Position numbers and translations under genes: made by a program
In this document: piece by piece, positions 54,971 to 63,239 of the stretch
How the letters are laid out: every line of letters starts with the position of its first letter
How positions within the stretch are numbered: the first letter of the stretch is position 1
DNA from: Planotetraspora kaengkrachanensis
GTDB lineage: Bacteria > Actinomycetota > Actinomycetes > Streptosporangiales > Streptosporangiaceae
Direction: 5' to 3'
Assembly: GCF_016862895.1 (NCBI RefSeq)
Contig: NZ_BONV01000003.1
Span: 1-64,000, forward strand
DNA: 64,000 bases
The notes under the pieces: model-generated
Seen by the model: only the letters and a program-made list of their open reading frames with translations
Databases searched by the model: none
Told to the model about the DNA's origin: nothing

Positions 54971-56610
54971 GCGGCCGCGTGCCGCGCGGCGATGTACCCG
55001 AAGACGATCGAGGGGCCGATCGTGGCGCCCGGGCCGGCGTACTCGTTGCCCATGACGGAGGCCGAGGTGTTGCCGGTGGCGTACAGGCCCTCGATCACCG
55101 ACTCGTCCGCGCGCAGGACCCTGCTGTGCTCGTCGCACACCAGCCCGCCCTTGGTGCCCAGGTCGCCGACCTCGATCCGGAAGGCGTGGAACGGCGCCTT
55201 GCCGATCACGTCGAGGTTCGGGTTCTTCAGCGTGGGGTCGCCGTAGTACCGGTCGTACGCGCTGTCCCCGCGGCCGAAGTCCTCGTCCTTTCCCGCCTCG
55301 GCGAACCGGTTGAACCGCGCCACGGTCTCGGCCAGCGTGCCCGCCGGCACGCCGATCTTGCCCGCCAGCTCTTCGACGGTCCCGGCCTCGAACGCGATGC
55401 CCTTCTCGTAGTACCCCCGCGGGATCGGCGCCCCCGGGAGGATCTGGGCGAACGGGTAGCGCTCTCTGGCCTTGGCGTCCATCACGAACCACGCGGGAAC
55501 ATGCCCGCCGGCCAACTGGTCGTGGACGAAGTTGACGTAAGGCGACGACTCGTTGGTGAAGCGCCTGCCGTCCGACGACACGATGATCGACGGCGGGATG
55601 CACCGCTCGGACACGAGCGGGATGACCGCCCCCGCCGGATGCCGGACGGCGGGCATCCACCAGGCGTCGTCCATCAGGCCGAGGTCGGCGCCGAGCCGCT
55701 CGCCGGCCAGGATGCCGTCGCCGGTGTTCTCCCTGGCGCCCATGCCGAAGTCCTCCCTGCCGCCCTCGGGCAGGTGTTTCGCGCGCATCTCGGGGTTGTG
55801 GTCGAACCCGCCCGTCGCCAGCAGCACGCCGTACCTGCCCCGGATCCGGATCTCCTCGCCGTCACGCCGGGCGACGATTCCGGTGACGGCCTTGCCTTCG
55901 TCGGTGACCAGATCCGTCATGGGCGTCTTGAGCCAGAGCGGCACGCCCGCGTCCTTGACCGCCATCCGCAGCCGCGCGACCAGCGCCCGCCCCCCGGTGG
56001 CCATGTGCCTGCGCCGCACGAGGTTGGACGCGACCCGCCAGGCCGCGACGACCGAGGCCCGGCGGCCCCGCCAGGTGCGCTTCACCATGGCCAGGTCGTG
56101 GTAGTCCTTGGCGGTGATCCACAGCCCGAGGGGGCCCTTCATGCTGTTGGGGCGCTGGTGTCTCTCGTCCTCGACGAGCTTGCGGGTGTCGAACGGCAGC
56201 GCCTCGATCGACCGCCCCATCGGCCGGCCGCCCTCAAGCTCTGGGTGATAGTCCGAGTAGCCCTTCACCCAGAAGAAGCGCATCCATCTGCTCCTGCAGA
56301 GCAGTTCCATCGCGGCGGGGCCCTCGTCGACGAACGCGTCCAGCCGCGCGGCCGGGACCCGTCCCCCGGTCAGCAGGTCGAGATAACGGCGGATCGACTC
56401 ACGGCTGTCGTCGTGGCCCTTCGCCCGCAGAGCCGGGTTGTTCGGGATCCAGATCCCGCCGCCGGAGATCCCGGTGCTGCCGCCGAACTTCCCGCCCTTC
56501 TCGACCACGACGGCGGACAGCCCGCTGTCGTGCGCGGTCAGCGCGGCGGCCATGCCGCCCGCGCCGCTGCCGACGATGACGAGATCGAACTCGTGGTCCC
56601 ACTCGCTCAC
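54961..56610 (-). CDS. kstD: KstD, 3-ketosteroid delta-1-dehydrogenase
   Basis: A 549-residue flavoprotein introducing the C1-C2 double bond in AD or 9-OH-AD. The FAD motif GSGAGGMAAALTAHD begins at residue 14; GGSTGISGGGIWIPNNP, VLLATGGFDHNPEMR and GNEYAGPGATIGPSIVFGY (Tyr/Gly of the active site) are canonical. GTG 56610 overlaps the hsaD stop (GTGA). Middle gene of the hsaD-kstD-kshB operon. Confidence 0.94.
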   Translation of the reverse strand: MSEWDHEFDLVIVGSGAGGMAAALTAHDSGLSAVVVEKGGKFGGSTGISGGGIWIPNNPALRAKGHDDSRESIRRYLDLLTGGRVPAARLDAFVDEGPAAMELLCRSRWMRFFWVKGYSDYHPELEGGRPMGRSIEALPFDTRKLVEDERHQRPNSMKGPLGLWITAKDYHDLAMVKRTWRGRRASVVAAWRVASNLVRRRHMATGGRALVARLRMAVKDAGVPLWLKTPMTDLVTDEGKAVTGIVARRDGEEIRIRGRYGVLLATGGFDHNPEMRAKHLPEGGREDFGMGARENTGDGILAGERLGADLGLMDDAWWMPAVRHPAGAVIPLVSERCIPPSIIVSSDGRRFTNESSPYVNFVHDQLAGGHVPAWFVMDAKARERYPFAQILPGAPIPRGYYEKGIAFEAGTVEELAGKIGVPAGTLAETVARFNRFAEAGKDEDFGRGDSAYDRYYGDPTLKNPNLDVIGKAPFHAFRIEVGDLGTKGGLVCDEHSRVLRADESVIEGLYATGNTSASVMGNEYAGPGATIGPSIVFGYIAARHAAAKR

Positions 56611-57476
56611 TGGGCGTCCTTCCTCGTCAGGAAGCCGAGCACGACGCTCTCCCAGGCGGCCTTCTGTTCGATCATGACCCAGTGCCCGCAGTCGGGGAAG
56701 ACGTGCAACTCGGCGTCGGGGATCGTGCGCATCGGCAGGATCGCCATGTCGACCGGGCTCACCCGGTCGTCGCGCCCCCACGTGATCAGTGTCCTTGCCT
56801 TCAACCGGTGCAGCATCGCCCAGTACGGCGGGGCGTCCGAGCGGGCCATGGCGGCCGTGCGGGCGGCGGACGCGGCCCTGCCGTACATGCGCCGGGCGCT
56901 CGCCAGCGTGGCCGGGTCGGTGGCCTGGGTCCAGCGCTCCTCGATCAGCTCCTCGGTGACCAGCGCCGGGTCGTGGACCATGGAGTAGAGCCACCGGATG
57001 AGCGCCTCCCTGGTGGGGTTCTCGGTGAACTCTATGAGGAGGTTGATGCCTTCACCCGGGCCCGGGCTGAACAGGTTCCTGCCGATGCCGCCGATGGTGA
57101 CGAGCCTGCGCACCCGATCGGGGTGGGCGATCGCCACCTGGGCGGCCACCACGCCGCCCATCGAATTGCCGATCACGTCGACCTGCTGGAGCCCGAGCCC
57201 GTCGAGGAACCGGATCACCGCGCCGTTCGCCGCCGCCATGGGATGCTCTCCGGTCGGGTCGCTGACCCCGAACCCGGGGAACTCGAGGACCAGGCAGCGG
57301 AAGTGGTCGGCGAACACGGGCAGGTTGCCGCGGAAGTTCCGCCAGCCGGTGACCCCGGGACCCGATCCGTGCAGGAGCAGCAGGGGCGGCCCCTCACCCG
57401 CCTCGTGGTACCGCAGCACCCCCTGGTCGGTCGTGAGCTCGCGCGCCGTCGACTCATAGGTCAGCTCTGTGGTCAT
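56607..57476 (-). CDS. hsaD: HsaD, 4,9-DSHA meta-cleavage product hydrolase
   Basis: A 289-residue alpha/beta-hydrolase. The triad is Ser105 (IGNSMGG), about Asp237 (WGRDDRVSP) and His265 (DCGHWVMIE). LLLLHGSGPGVTGWRNFRGN carries the oxyanion loop. Cleaves the HsaC product into HIP and the 2-hydroxydienoate. ATG 57476 gives family length. Heads the operon; divergent from hsaB. Confidence 0.94.
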   Translation of the reverse strand: MTTELTYESTARELTTDQGVLRYHEAGEGPPLLLLHGSGPGVTGWRNFRGNLPVFADHFRCLVLEFPGFGVSDPTGEHPMAAANGAVIRFLDGLGLQQVDVIGNSMGGVVAAQVAIAHPDRVRRLVTIGGIGRNLFSPGPGEGINLLIEFTENPTREALIRWLYSMVHDPALVTEELIEERWTQATDPATLASARRMYGRAASAARTAAMARSDAPPYWAMLHRLKARTLITWGRDDRVSPVDMAILPMRTIPDAELHVFPDCGHWVMIEQKAAWESVVLGFLTRKDAQ

Positions 57477-57601
57477 GTCGCCCCAGTCATCGCAATGTCG
57501 GCTCCCGGGGACGGTAATCGACGTCGCCCGCCCGCCGTGATGATCATCCCGATGAGCGAGACCCGGCCCCCGCCGTCGTCGGGGCGGGGCGCGCCGGGGG
57601 C

Positions 57602-57616
57602 GCCCACTGAACGGGA
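57602..57616. promoter_or_regulatory. 15-bp ring-regulon palindrome, hsaD/hsaB divergent region
   Basis: GCCCACTGAACGGGA, in the 231-bp gap between hsaD and hsaB. The separate palindrome GATGATCATC lies at 57539-57548. Confidence 0.55.
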
Positions 57617-57707
57617 TCCGCCGTCGGCCGCGATCGGGCCGGGGCTTAACGTCATGTTTCAGACGCCGCGACACGGCGCGACGAGAGGCCGAACTCGAGG
57701 TGACCGC

Positions 57708-58283
57708 ATGACAGCTGAGCCCGCCCTGACGACAGACCCTGTCGGCGTGGCTCCGCCCACGCCCGCGGAGTTCCGCCGCGCGATGGGGATGTTCGCGAGC
57801 GGCGTGACGATCGTCACCGGTGTGGACGAGGACGAGCCGGTCGGCTTCGCGTGCCAGGCGTTCGCCTCGGTCTCCCTCGAGCCGCCGCTGATCCTCTTCT
57901 GCGCCGATCACAACGGCCGCACCTGGCCGAGGATCAGGAGATCGGGTCGCTTCTGCGTCAACGTCCTCGGCGAGGAGCAGGTCGACCTGTGCGGCCGGTT
58001 CGGCTCCAGCAGGGGGAGGAAGTTCGACGGGCTCGACTGGGAGCGGTCCCTGTGGGGCACCCCCGCGCTGCCCGACGTGCTCCTGCGGATCCACGCCGAG
58101 GTGTACGACGTGCACGTCGCGGGCGACCACGACGTGGTGATCGGCCGGGTCCTCCAACTGGAGCAGATCGCCGAGCAGCGCCCGATGCTCTTCTTCCGCG
58201 GCCGGTTCGGGGTCGACGGCCACGAGCCCGCCGTCCAGCCCGCGCTCGCCAACCTCTGGGGCTGGGGCGACCACTGGGGGTAG
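57708..58283 (+). CDS. hsaB: HsaB, flavin reductase component
   Basis: A 191-residue flavin:NAD(P)H reductase of the HpaC/NmoB type. FRRAMGMFASGVTIVTGVDE, GFACQAFASVSLEPPLILFC and FCVNVLGEEQ are the FMN-binding core. Supplies FMNH2 to HsaA. ATG 57708 has GAGG at 7 nt. It is the only such reductase in the window, so it must serve both HsaA-like oxygenases unless another lies elsewhere. Confidence 0.92.
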   Translation: MTAEPALTTDPVGVAPPTPAEFRRAMGMFASGVTIVTGVDEDEPVGFACQAFASVSLEPPLILFCADHNGRTWPRIRRSGRFCVNVLGEEQVDLCGRFGSSRGRKFDGLDWERSLWGTPALPDVLLRIHAEVYDVHVAGDHDVVIGRVLQLEQIAEQRPMLFFRGRFGVDGHEPAVQPALANLWGWGDHWG

Positions 58284-58296
58284 CCCCCGGGCTGGT

Positions 58297-58326
58297 CAGA
58301 GCCAGTCAGAGCCAGTTAGAGCCAGT
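58297..58326. repeat. 10-bp tandem repeat, three copies, at the IclR stop
   Basis: CAGAGCCAGT occurs three times (third begins with T). The repeat covers the last codons and stop of the IclR gene and the gap to hsaB. Confidence 0.9.
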
Positions 58327-59203
58327 CGCCGTCCTGGCCGACGGTGAGGAACCGGTTCATGCTCTCGGAGGACCACGTTCGGTCCGGCGCGCGCCCGGCC
58401 CGGCGGGCCCGCCGCGGCGACTCCAGGTCGGGGAAGAAGGCCAGCGAGGCCTGCCGGGCGGCGTCGGCCACGAGGGGCGCCACCTTCTCCAGCGGCATGC
58501 GCGCGTCGCCCACCAGTGAGATGCTCGCCACCGGTCCCTCGGGGCCGCGGATCGCCGCCGCGACGCAGGCGATGTTCGGGAAGCACTCCCCGCGCTCGAA
58601 GGCCAGCCCGCGGCGCTGCCGGATCCGGTTGAGCTCCTGGTGCAGGGTGCCGATGTCGCCGATCGTGCGGCTGGTCAGCCTGCTGATGGAGCGGCCGACC
58701 AGCGCCTCGACCTGCTCCGGCTCCAGCCACGCGAGGATCGCCTTGCCCAGCGCCGTCGAGTGCGCGGGGGCCCGGCCGCCCACGCGGGAGGGCACCGACA
58801 GGGCGAACCGCCCGCCGACCTTGTCCAGGTAGAAGACATCGGACCCGTCGAGTACCGCCAGATGGACGACCATCCCGGTCTTGATCTGCAGGTCGTGCAG
58901 GAGCGGCGCGGCCGCCTCGCGGACCTCTCCGTGGCTTCCGTTCCTGCCGCCCAGCCCGAGCGCCCGCCGTCCCAGGCTGTATCCGAAGGACGTGTGGTCG
59001 AGCCAGTCCAGCCGTACGAGCTGGTCGAGGATCCGGTGCGCGGTCGAGCGGGGCAGGTGGGTGGTGCGGGCCACGTCCTCCAGGGTGAGACGGGTGGAGC
59101 GGCCGGCGAAGGCATCCATGATCAGTGTCATCCGCTCGACCATCGAGAGCGGCAGCTCCGGTCGTGCGGGTGTCGGTTCGGGCTCGGCGCTGAGGGCGGT
59201 CAT
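58316..59203 (-). CDS. IclR-family transcriptional regulator
   Basis: A 295-residue regulator. The N-terminal winged helix (RLTLEDVARTTHLPRSTAHR, ILDQLVRLDWLDH) is followed by the IclR effector domain (GMVVHLAVLDGSDVFYLDKV, HSTALGKAILAWL, RGLAFERGECFPNIACVAAA). A 40-residue Arg-rich tail follows. Divergent orientation is absent: it lies upstream-to-downstream with fadE30 on the same strand and converges with hsaB. IclR proteins often control aromatic or steroid genes; its target here is unknown. Confidence 0.87.
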   Translation of the reverse strand: MTALSAEPEPTPARPELPLSMVERMTLIMDAFAGRSTRLTLEDVARTTHLPRSTAHRILDQLVRLDWLDHTSFGYSLGRRALGLGGRNGSHGEVREAAAPLLHDLQIKTGMVVHLAVLDGSDVFYLDKVGGRFALSVPSRVGGRAPAHSTALGKAILAWLEPEQVEALVGRSISRLTSRTIGDIGTLHQELNRIRQRRGLAFERGECFPNIACVAAAIRGPEGPVASISLVGDARMPLEKVAPLVADAARQASLAFFPDLESPRRARRAGRAPDRTWSSESMNRFLTVGQDGDWL

Positions 59204-59276
59204 CGAACCTCCCGAAACTGAAATGAATTCTTGCCGTGGAATCTAGCAACGGCATGCGCCCGAGGGAAGGGCCGGT

Positions 59277-60440
59277 TCACCTGGCCTCCCGGGGCAGGCC
59301 GAGCACGCGCTCGGCGATGACGTCGCGCTGGATCTCGTTGGTGCCGGCGTAGATGGTGTCGGCGCGGGAGAACAGGTAGAGCCGCTGCACGTCGCTCAGG
59401 TCGTACGGCCGGCCGTCGGCGACCATGCCGGCCGCGCCGAGCACGTCCATGGCCAGCTCGCCCAGCTCCCGGTGCCAGGTTCCCCACACGAGCTTCGAGA
59501 TGGACGACTCGGGGCCCGGCGCGCCCGCGGCGACGCCCGCCATCGTCCGGACCGCGTTGAGCCGCATGACCTCCAGCCCGATCCAGGCCCGGACGAGCCG
59601 GTCGCGCAGCAACGGGTCGTCGGCGGCCCCGGTCGTGCGGGCCAGCGCGATGACGGCCTCCAACTCCGCGCGGAAGCCCACCTGCTGGCCGAGGGTGGCC
59701 ACCCCGCGCTCGAAGCCGAGCGTGGCCATGGCGATCCGCCAGCCGTCGCCGGGCGCGCCCACGATGTTCGCGCCGTCGGTCACGGCGCCGTCGAAGAAGA
59801 CCTCACTGAACTCGCTCGTCCCGGTCATCTGGACGATCGGCCTGACCTCGACCCCGTCCTGCCGCATCGGCACCAGCAGGTAGGACAGCCCCCGGTGGCG
59901 GGCCGATCCTGGCTCCGTGCGGCAGACGGCGAAGCACCAGTCGGCCTGCGCGGCCAGCGAGGTCCACACCTTCTGCCCGTCGATCCGCCATCGTCCGCCG
60001 TCGAGCTCCGCACGGGTCCGCACGTTGGCCAGGTCGGAGCCCGCGCCGGGTTCGGAGTAGCCCTGGCACCACAGCTCCTCGACGGCCACGATCGGCGGCA
60101 GGAACCGGCGGCGCTGCTCGTCGGTGCCGAACGCGATGATCGTCGGGCCGAGCAGGTTCTCGCCGATGTGGTTCACCCGGGCCGGGGCCCGCGCGAGCGC
60201 GTACTCCTCGTGGAAGACGACCTGCTCCTCGACGCTCGCACCACGCCCGCCGTACGCCTCGGGCCAGCCGAGGCACGTCCAGCCGGCCGCGGCCATGTGC
60301 CGCTCCCAGGCGAGCCGGATGTCGAACGCCTCATGCTCGCGGCCCGGGCCGCCGAGCCCGCGCGCCTGCGCGAACGCGCCCGTCAGGCCGTCCTCGAGCC
60401 AGGCCCGGACGTCGCGCCGGAACGACTCGCCGCGCTTCAC
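59277..60440 (-). CDS. fadE30: FadE30, HIP-CoA acyl-CoA dehydrogenase
   Basis: A 387-residue ACAD. GLGGPGREHEAFD near the N-terminus, LWCQGYSEPGAGSDLANV, DGQKVWTSLAAQADWCF and the C-terminal AGTNEIQRDVIAERVLGLPR follow mycobacterial FadE30, which desaturates the propionate side chain of HIP-CoA in the first step after FadD3. The GTG start at 60440 is 8 bp from a KstR2-type box shared with the divergent fadE. This places HIP genes at both ends of the locus. Confidence 0.85.
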   Translation of the reverse strand: MKRGESFRRDVRAWLEDGLTGAFAQARGLGGPGREHEAFDIRLAWERHMAAAGWTCLGWPEAYGGRGASVEEQVVFHEEYALARAPARVNHIGENLLGPTIIAFGTDEQRRRFLPPIVAVEELWCQGYSEPGAGSDLANVRTRAELDGGRWRIDGQKVWTSLAAQADWCFAVCRTEPGSARHRGLSYLLVPMRQDGVEVRPIVQMTGTSEFSEVFFDGAVTDGANIVGAPGDGWRIAMATLGFERGVATLGQQVGFRAELEAVIALARTTGAADDPLLRDRLVRAWIGLEVMRLNAVRTMAGVAAGAPGPESSISKLVWGTWHRELGELAMDVLGAAGMVADGRPYDLSDVQRLYLFSRADTIYAGTNEIQRDVIAERVLGLPREAR

Positions 60441-60448
60441 GCTGATAA

Positions 60449-60468
60449 TCTACCAAACAGTTGTTAGA
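60449..60468. promoter_or_regulatory. KstR2-type operator, fadE30 / fadE divergent region
   Basis: TCTACCAAACAGTTGTTAGA fits TCTAnCAAnnnnTTGnTAGA and is nearly identical to the box at 19525-19544 (two C/T differences). The whole divergent gap is only 50 bp. Confidence 0.68.
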
Positions 60469-60490
60469 CACATAAGATCCTGGGGCCGCC

Positions 60491-61564
60491 ATGATCACCA
60501 CCGACGAGCAGGAGGAACTGCGCCGCACCGTGCGCGCCCTCCTCGAGCGCAACCCCCCGGCCAGGCCCGCGCCGGACGCCGAACCCGGCTACGACAAGAC
60601 CGCGTGGCGGCTGCTCGCGGAGCAGGTCGGCGCCTTCGGGCTCGCCGTGCCCGAGGCGTACGGCGGAGCGGGCTGCACGGCGGTGGAGACCCACGTGGTG
60701 TGCGAGGAGTTGGGCCGCGCCCTCACCCCGGTGCCGTACCTCGGCTCGGCGGTCCTCGCCACCGAGGCCCTGCTCGCGTGCGGGGCGACGGACCCGCTGC
60801 CCGGCCTGGCCGACGGCAGCCGCGTCGGATCCTTGGCCTGGGCGGAGAACGGGACATGGGATCCGGCCGCGATCCGGGCCCACGTGGAGGACGGCAGGCT
60901 GACGGGAGTGAAGGACCACGTGCTCGACGGCGCACACGCGGACCTGTTCGTCGTGCCCGCCCGGACACGGGAGGGCGGCCTCGGGGTCTACCTCGCCGAG
61001 GCATCCTCTCCCGCCGTGCGGATCGAACCACTGGTCACACTCGATCGGACGAGGCTCCAGGCACGTGTGACATTCGACACAGCACCCGTGCGGCTGATCT
61101 GCGCCGACGGACACCGCGTCCTCGAACGGCTCATCGCCGTGGCCGCGACCGCGCTCAGCGCCGAACAGCTCGGCGGCGGCGAACGCTGCCTGGAGATGAC
61201 ACTGGCTCATGTGAAGACCAGAGAGCAGTTCGGACGGCCGATCGGTTCCTTCCAGGCGGTCAGGCACCGGCTGGCCGACCTGTACGTCCTGGTCGAATCC
61301 GCCCGCTCGGTGAGCTACGACGCCGCCCACGCCCTCGCCGCCCACGCCCCGGACCTTGCGGTGCGGGCGGCGACCGCCCAGGCCTACTGCGCCGAGGCGT
61401 TCTCCGCGGTGGCCGCCGAGACCATCCAATTGCACGGCGGCATCGGCTTCACCTGGGAGCACGAGGCGCATCTGTACTTCAAACGGGCACACTCCGCCGC
61501 CGAACTTTTCGGCGACGCGGCCTGGCACCGGTCCCGCCTCGGCCCTGTGGTGCTCGGGCGCTGA
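60491..61564 (+). CDS. Acyl-CoA dehydrogenase, FadE33/FadE32-like
   Basis: A 357-residue ACAD with a reduced middle domain and normal C-terminal half (REQFGRPIGSFQAVRHRLAD, QLHGGIGFTWEHEAHLYFKR). This is typical of the partner subunit of heteromeric steroid ACADs. Divergent from fadE30 over a 50-bp gap with a KstR2-type box. It might pair with the FadE31-like protein encoded at 20.4 kb, as FadE33 does with FadE31 in mycobacteria. The stop lies within the first unit of a 12-bp tandem repeat. Confidence 0.77.
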   Translation: MITTDEQEELRRTVRALLERNPPARPAPDAEPGYDKTAWRLLAEQVGAFGLAVPEAYGGAGCTAVETHVVCEELGRALTPVPYLGSAVLATEALLACGATDPLPGLADGSRVGSLAWAENGTWDPAAIRAHVEDGRLTGVKDHVLDGAHADLFVVPARTREGGLGVYLAEASSPAVRIEPLVTLDRTRLQARVTFDTAPVRLICADGHRVLERLIAVAATALSAEQLGGGERCLEMTLAHVKTREQFGRPIGSFQAVRHRLADLYVLVESARSVSYDAAHALAAHAPDLAVRAATAQAYCAEAFSAVAAETIQLHGGIGFTWEHEAHLYFKRAHSAAELFGDAAWHRSRLGPVVLGR

Positions 61565-61632
61565 CATCGGCGCTGACATCGGCGCTGACGTGGGCGCTGA
61601 CGTGGGCGCTGACATGGGCGCTGACGTCGGGG
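61561..61632. repeat. 12-bp tandem repeat, six copies, at the 3' end of fadE
   Basis: Six units of CTGACATCGGCG with A/G and C/G changes. The fadE stop TGA is in unit one. Another frame reads (GADx)n. Confidence 0.95.
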
Positions 61633-61691
61633 CGCAACAAATTCGTAATGTGCTGTTCCCCTAACCTGCGGCAATACGTCGCGAGTGGTCT

Positions 61692-61943
61692 TTGCGACAG
61701 GACATACTCAGAAGGGTGAAGTCAGCAAGCGGGGCGCCCAGGCGCCATCTGCCCACGAGTCCCTTCAAGCCCCCGCCCCCCGCGCCACCGCTGGAGCAGT
61801 ACAGCGTGGACGACCGGGTGAGCCACGATCGTTATGGCCTCGGCGTGGTCATCAGTGTCGAAGAGGGCGCCGCCGTCCTCGTCGACTTCGGATCACGGCA
61901 GGAGCGGATCCCCGCGCCTTACTCCAAGCTCGTCAAGCTCTGA
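61692..61943 (+). CDS. Small conserved protein with SH3-like/CarD-like fold
   Basis: An 83-residue protein. The N-terminus is basic and proline-rich (SPFKPPPPAPP), followed by one small beta-barrel module (YSVDDRVSHDRYGLGVVISV, then VLVDFGSRQERIPAPYSKL). The phrase 'V-x-H-xx-YGLG-x-V' is typical of CarD/Tudor-like folds. Short proteins of this kind are widespread in actinomycetes and uncharacterised. Start TTG 61692 or GTG 61719 cannot be decided. Independent of the steroid genes. Confidence 0.7.
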   Translation: MRQDILRRVKSASGAPRRHLPTSPFKPPPPAPPLEQYSVDDRVSHDRYGLGVVISVEEGAAVLVDFGSRQERIPAPYSKLVKL

Positions 61944-61959
61944 CACCCGCGCGAACGGG

Positions 61960-61989
61960 CAGTACGCGGATCGCACGATCGGCGTACTG
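61960..61989. terminator. Bidirectional hairpin terminator
   Basis: CAGTACGCGGATCG pairs with CGATCGGCGTACTG with one G-G mismatch, a 13-of-14-bp stem. It lies between two convergent genes. Confidence 0.7.
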
Positions 61990-62012
61990 AAGACACCCGT
62001 CGCCGGGTTCCG

Positions 62013-63059
62013 TCACCGGCCTGCTTTCCTCCTGATCCTTCTCGTTCGGCTGCCCGTCTCGCCCTTGCCCGTCTTCGTCGGCGGCGCTGGTCGAGCGGGA
62101 GCGGACTGAAGTGGTGGGGATTCCAGCCGCGTGTCCTTGTCCGCGCGCCCCCATGGCAGGAGGCCGCCGAGCCGGGCCGTCAGCCTCTCCTTGTAAATGC
62201 CGACGACGATCAGCAACAGGGCCAGGATGACGGTCAGCACCCACACCTGTGGTCCTGCTGTCACGACCGCGGCGAGTTGTTGCTGCCGGAACTTGCCGGC
62301 CAGGACATCTACTGCCACGCCACCGTCGTCGAGCAGGTCCGGGTCGCCGAGACCTATGACACGTTCCTCCCTCCCCTGCGCGATGGGATGAGCATCGGAC
62401 GACGGCGTCGTCGCCGTGACGCCGAAGACCGGATAGCGGAGTGTGAGGGACGAGGCCGGGTCGAGGCCGAGGTTCACCTTGAGGGAGCCCTTGCGGGTCA
62501 GCCATTCTCGCTGCTGGTCCGACAACCAGCCGAGGTTCTCCTTCGCCAGGTCGGTCTCGCGGAGATCGAAGTAGCTGTGCGGTTGCACAAGCGGCGCGAA
62601 GACGGCGATCCGATGCGTGACCGTGGGCGGCCACAGGCTCGGCAGGGGGATCTCGGCGGTCGTCGTGTGCCGGGTGAACTGCAACTCGACGCTATCGAGC
62701 GCGCCCGGATGTACGACCGACCGTTCAAGCTCCCAGTTGCCCTGGCCAAGCGCGGACGTGAGCCGGTCGGCCAGGGTTTCGGCGTGCGATGCGAGCCCGA
62801 AGGTGATGCGTTCTGTCCCGCTCCAGCGGACACAGTCAAGTTCGCACGAGAAGACCCCTGAATATCGGGCGTCCAGGGCGATCGCCGGCGACGGCGCGGC
62901 GAAATTACCCGGAGGGCCGGAAGCGAACCAGATCGCGGCCGCCACACCCAGTGCGCCGATCACGGGCGCCAAGCGGACTGCCAATCTGCCCCGACCACGC
63001 GACCGCGGTCGCGTTCCTTCGGAGCTTTCGTCCCGCACGCCGGGGTCCCTCTCGTTCAC
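62013..63059 (-). CDS. Hypothetical two-helix membrane protein
   Basis: A 348-residue protein. A basic N-terminus precedes a transmembrane helix (about 28-47, LAPVIGALGVAAAIWFASG). A large outside domain follows with a CELDC pair and SGTERITFGL, then a second helix (about 270-290, VWVLTVILALLLIVVGIY) and a basic cytoplasmic tail. No recognised family. Topology suggests both ends inside and the middle domain extracellular. No link to neighbours beyond convergence with the small gene. Confidence 0.65.
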   Translation of the reverse strand: MNERDPGVRDESSEGTRPRSRGRGRLAVRLAPVIGALGVAAAIWFASGPPGNFAAPSPAIALDARYSGVFSCELDCVRWSGTERITFGLASHAETLADRLTSALGQGNWELERSVVHPGALDSVELQFTRHTTTAEIPLPSLWPPTVTHRIAVFAPLVQPHSYFDLRETDLAKENLGWLSDQQREWLTRKGSLKVNLGLDPASSLTLRYPVFGVTATTPSSDAHPIAQGREERVIGLGDPDLLDDGGVAVDVLAGKFRQQQLAAVVTAGPQVWVLTVILALLLIVVGIYKERLTARLGGLLPWGRADKDTRLESPPLQSAPARPAPPTKTGKGETGSRTRRIRRKAGR

Positions 63060-63239
63060 CGTGCGATGGCCCCCGTCCCTTGTCGCTCCCCGGCTTCTGC
63101 GCGCCGCATCTGATCGATCGCCGACTCGTCCGCACGCAACATACGGCCGTGCCCGTCATACGTCGACACCTGACGTGGATCATCGGTGCTCGTGTGCGGC
63201 CTCGGCTCGATCGCCCCGCGCCCTGGCGGCCCTCGGCCA

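Noticed and set aside
57539-57548. GATGATCATC palindrome in the hsaD/hsaB gap
   Set aside because: Short and unique. The 15-bp regulon palindrome nearby explains regulation better.
58271-58289. GGGGG-TAG-CCCCC hairpin at the hsaB stop
   Set aside because: The loop of three and position across the stop codon make it a weak terminator candidate. Not supported beyond base composition.
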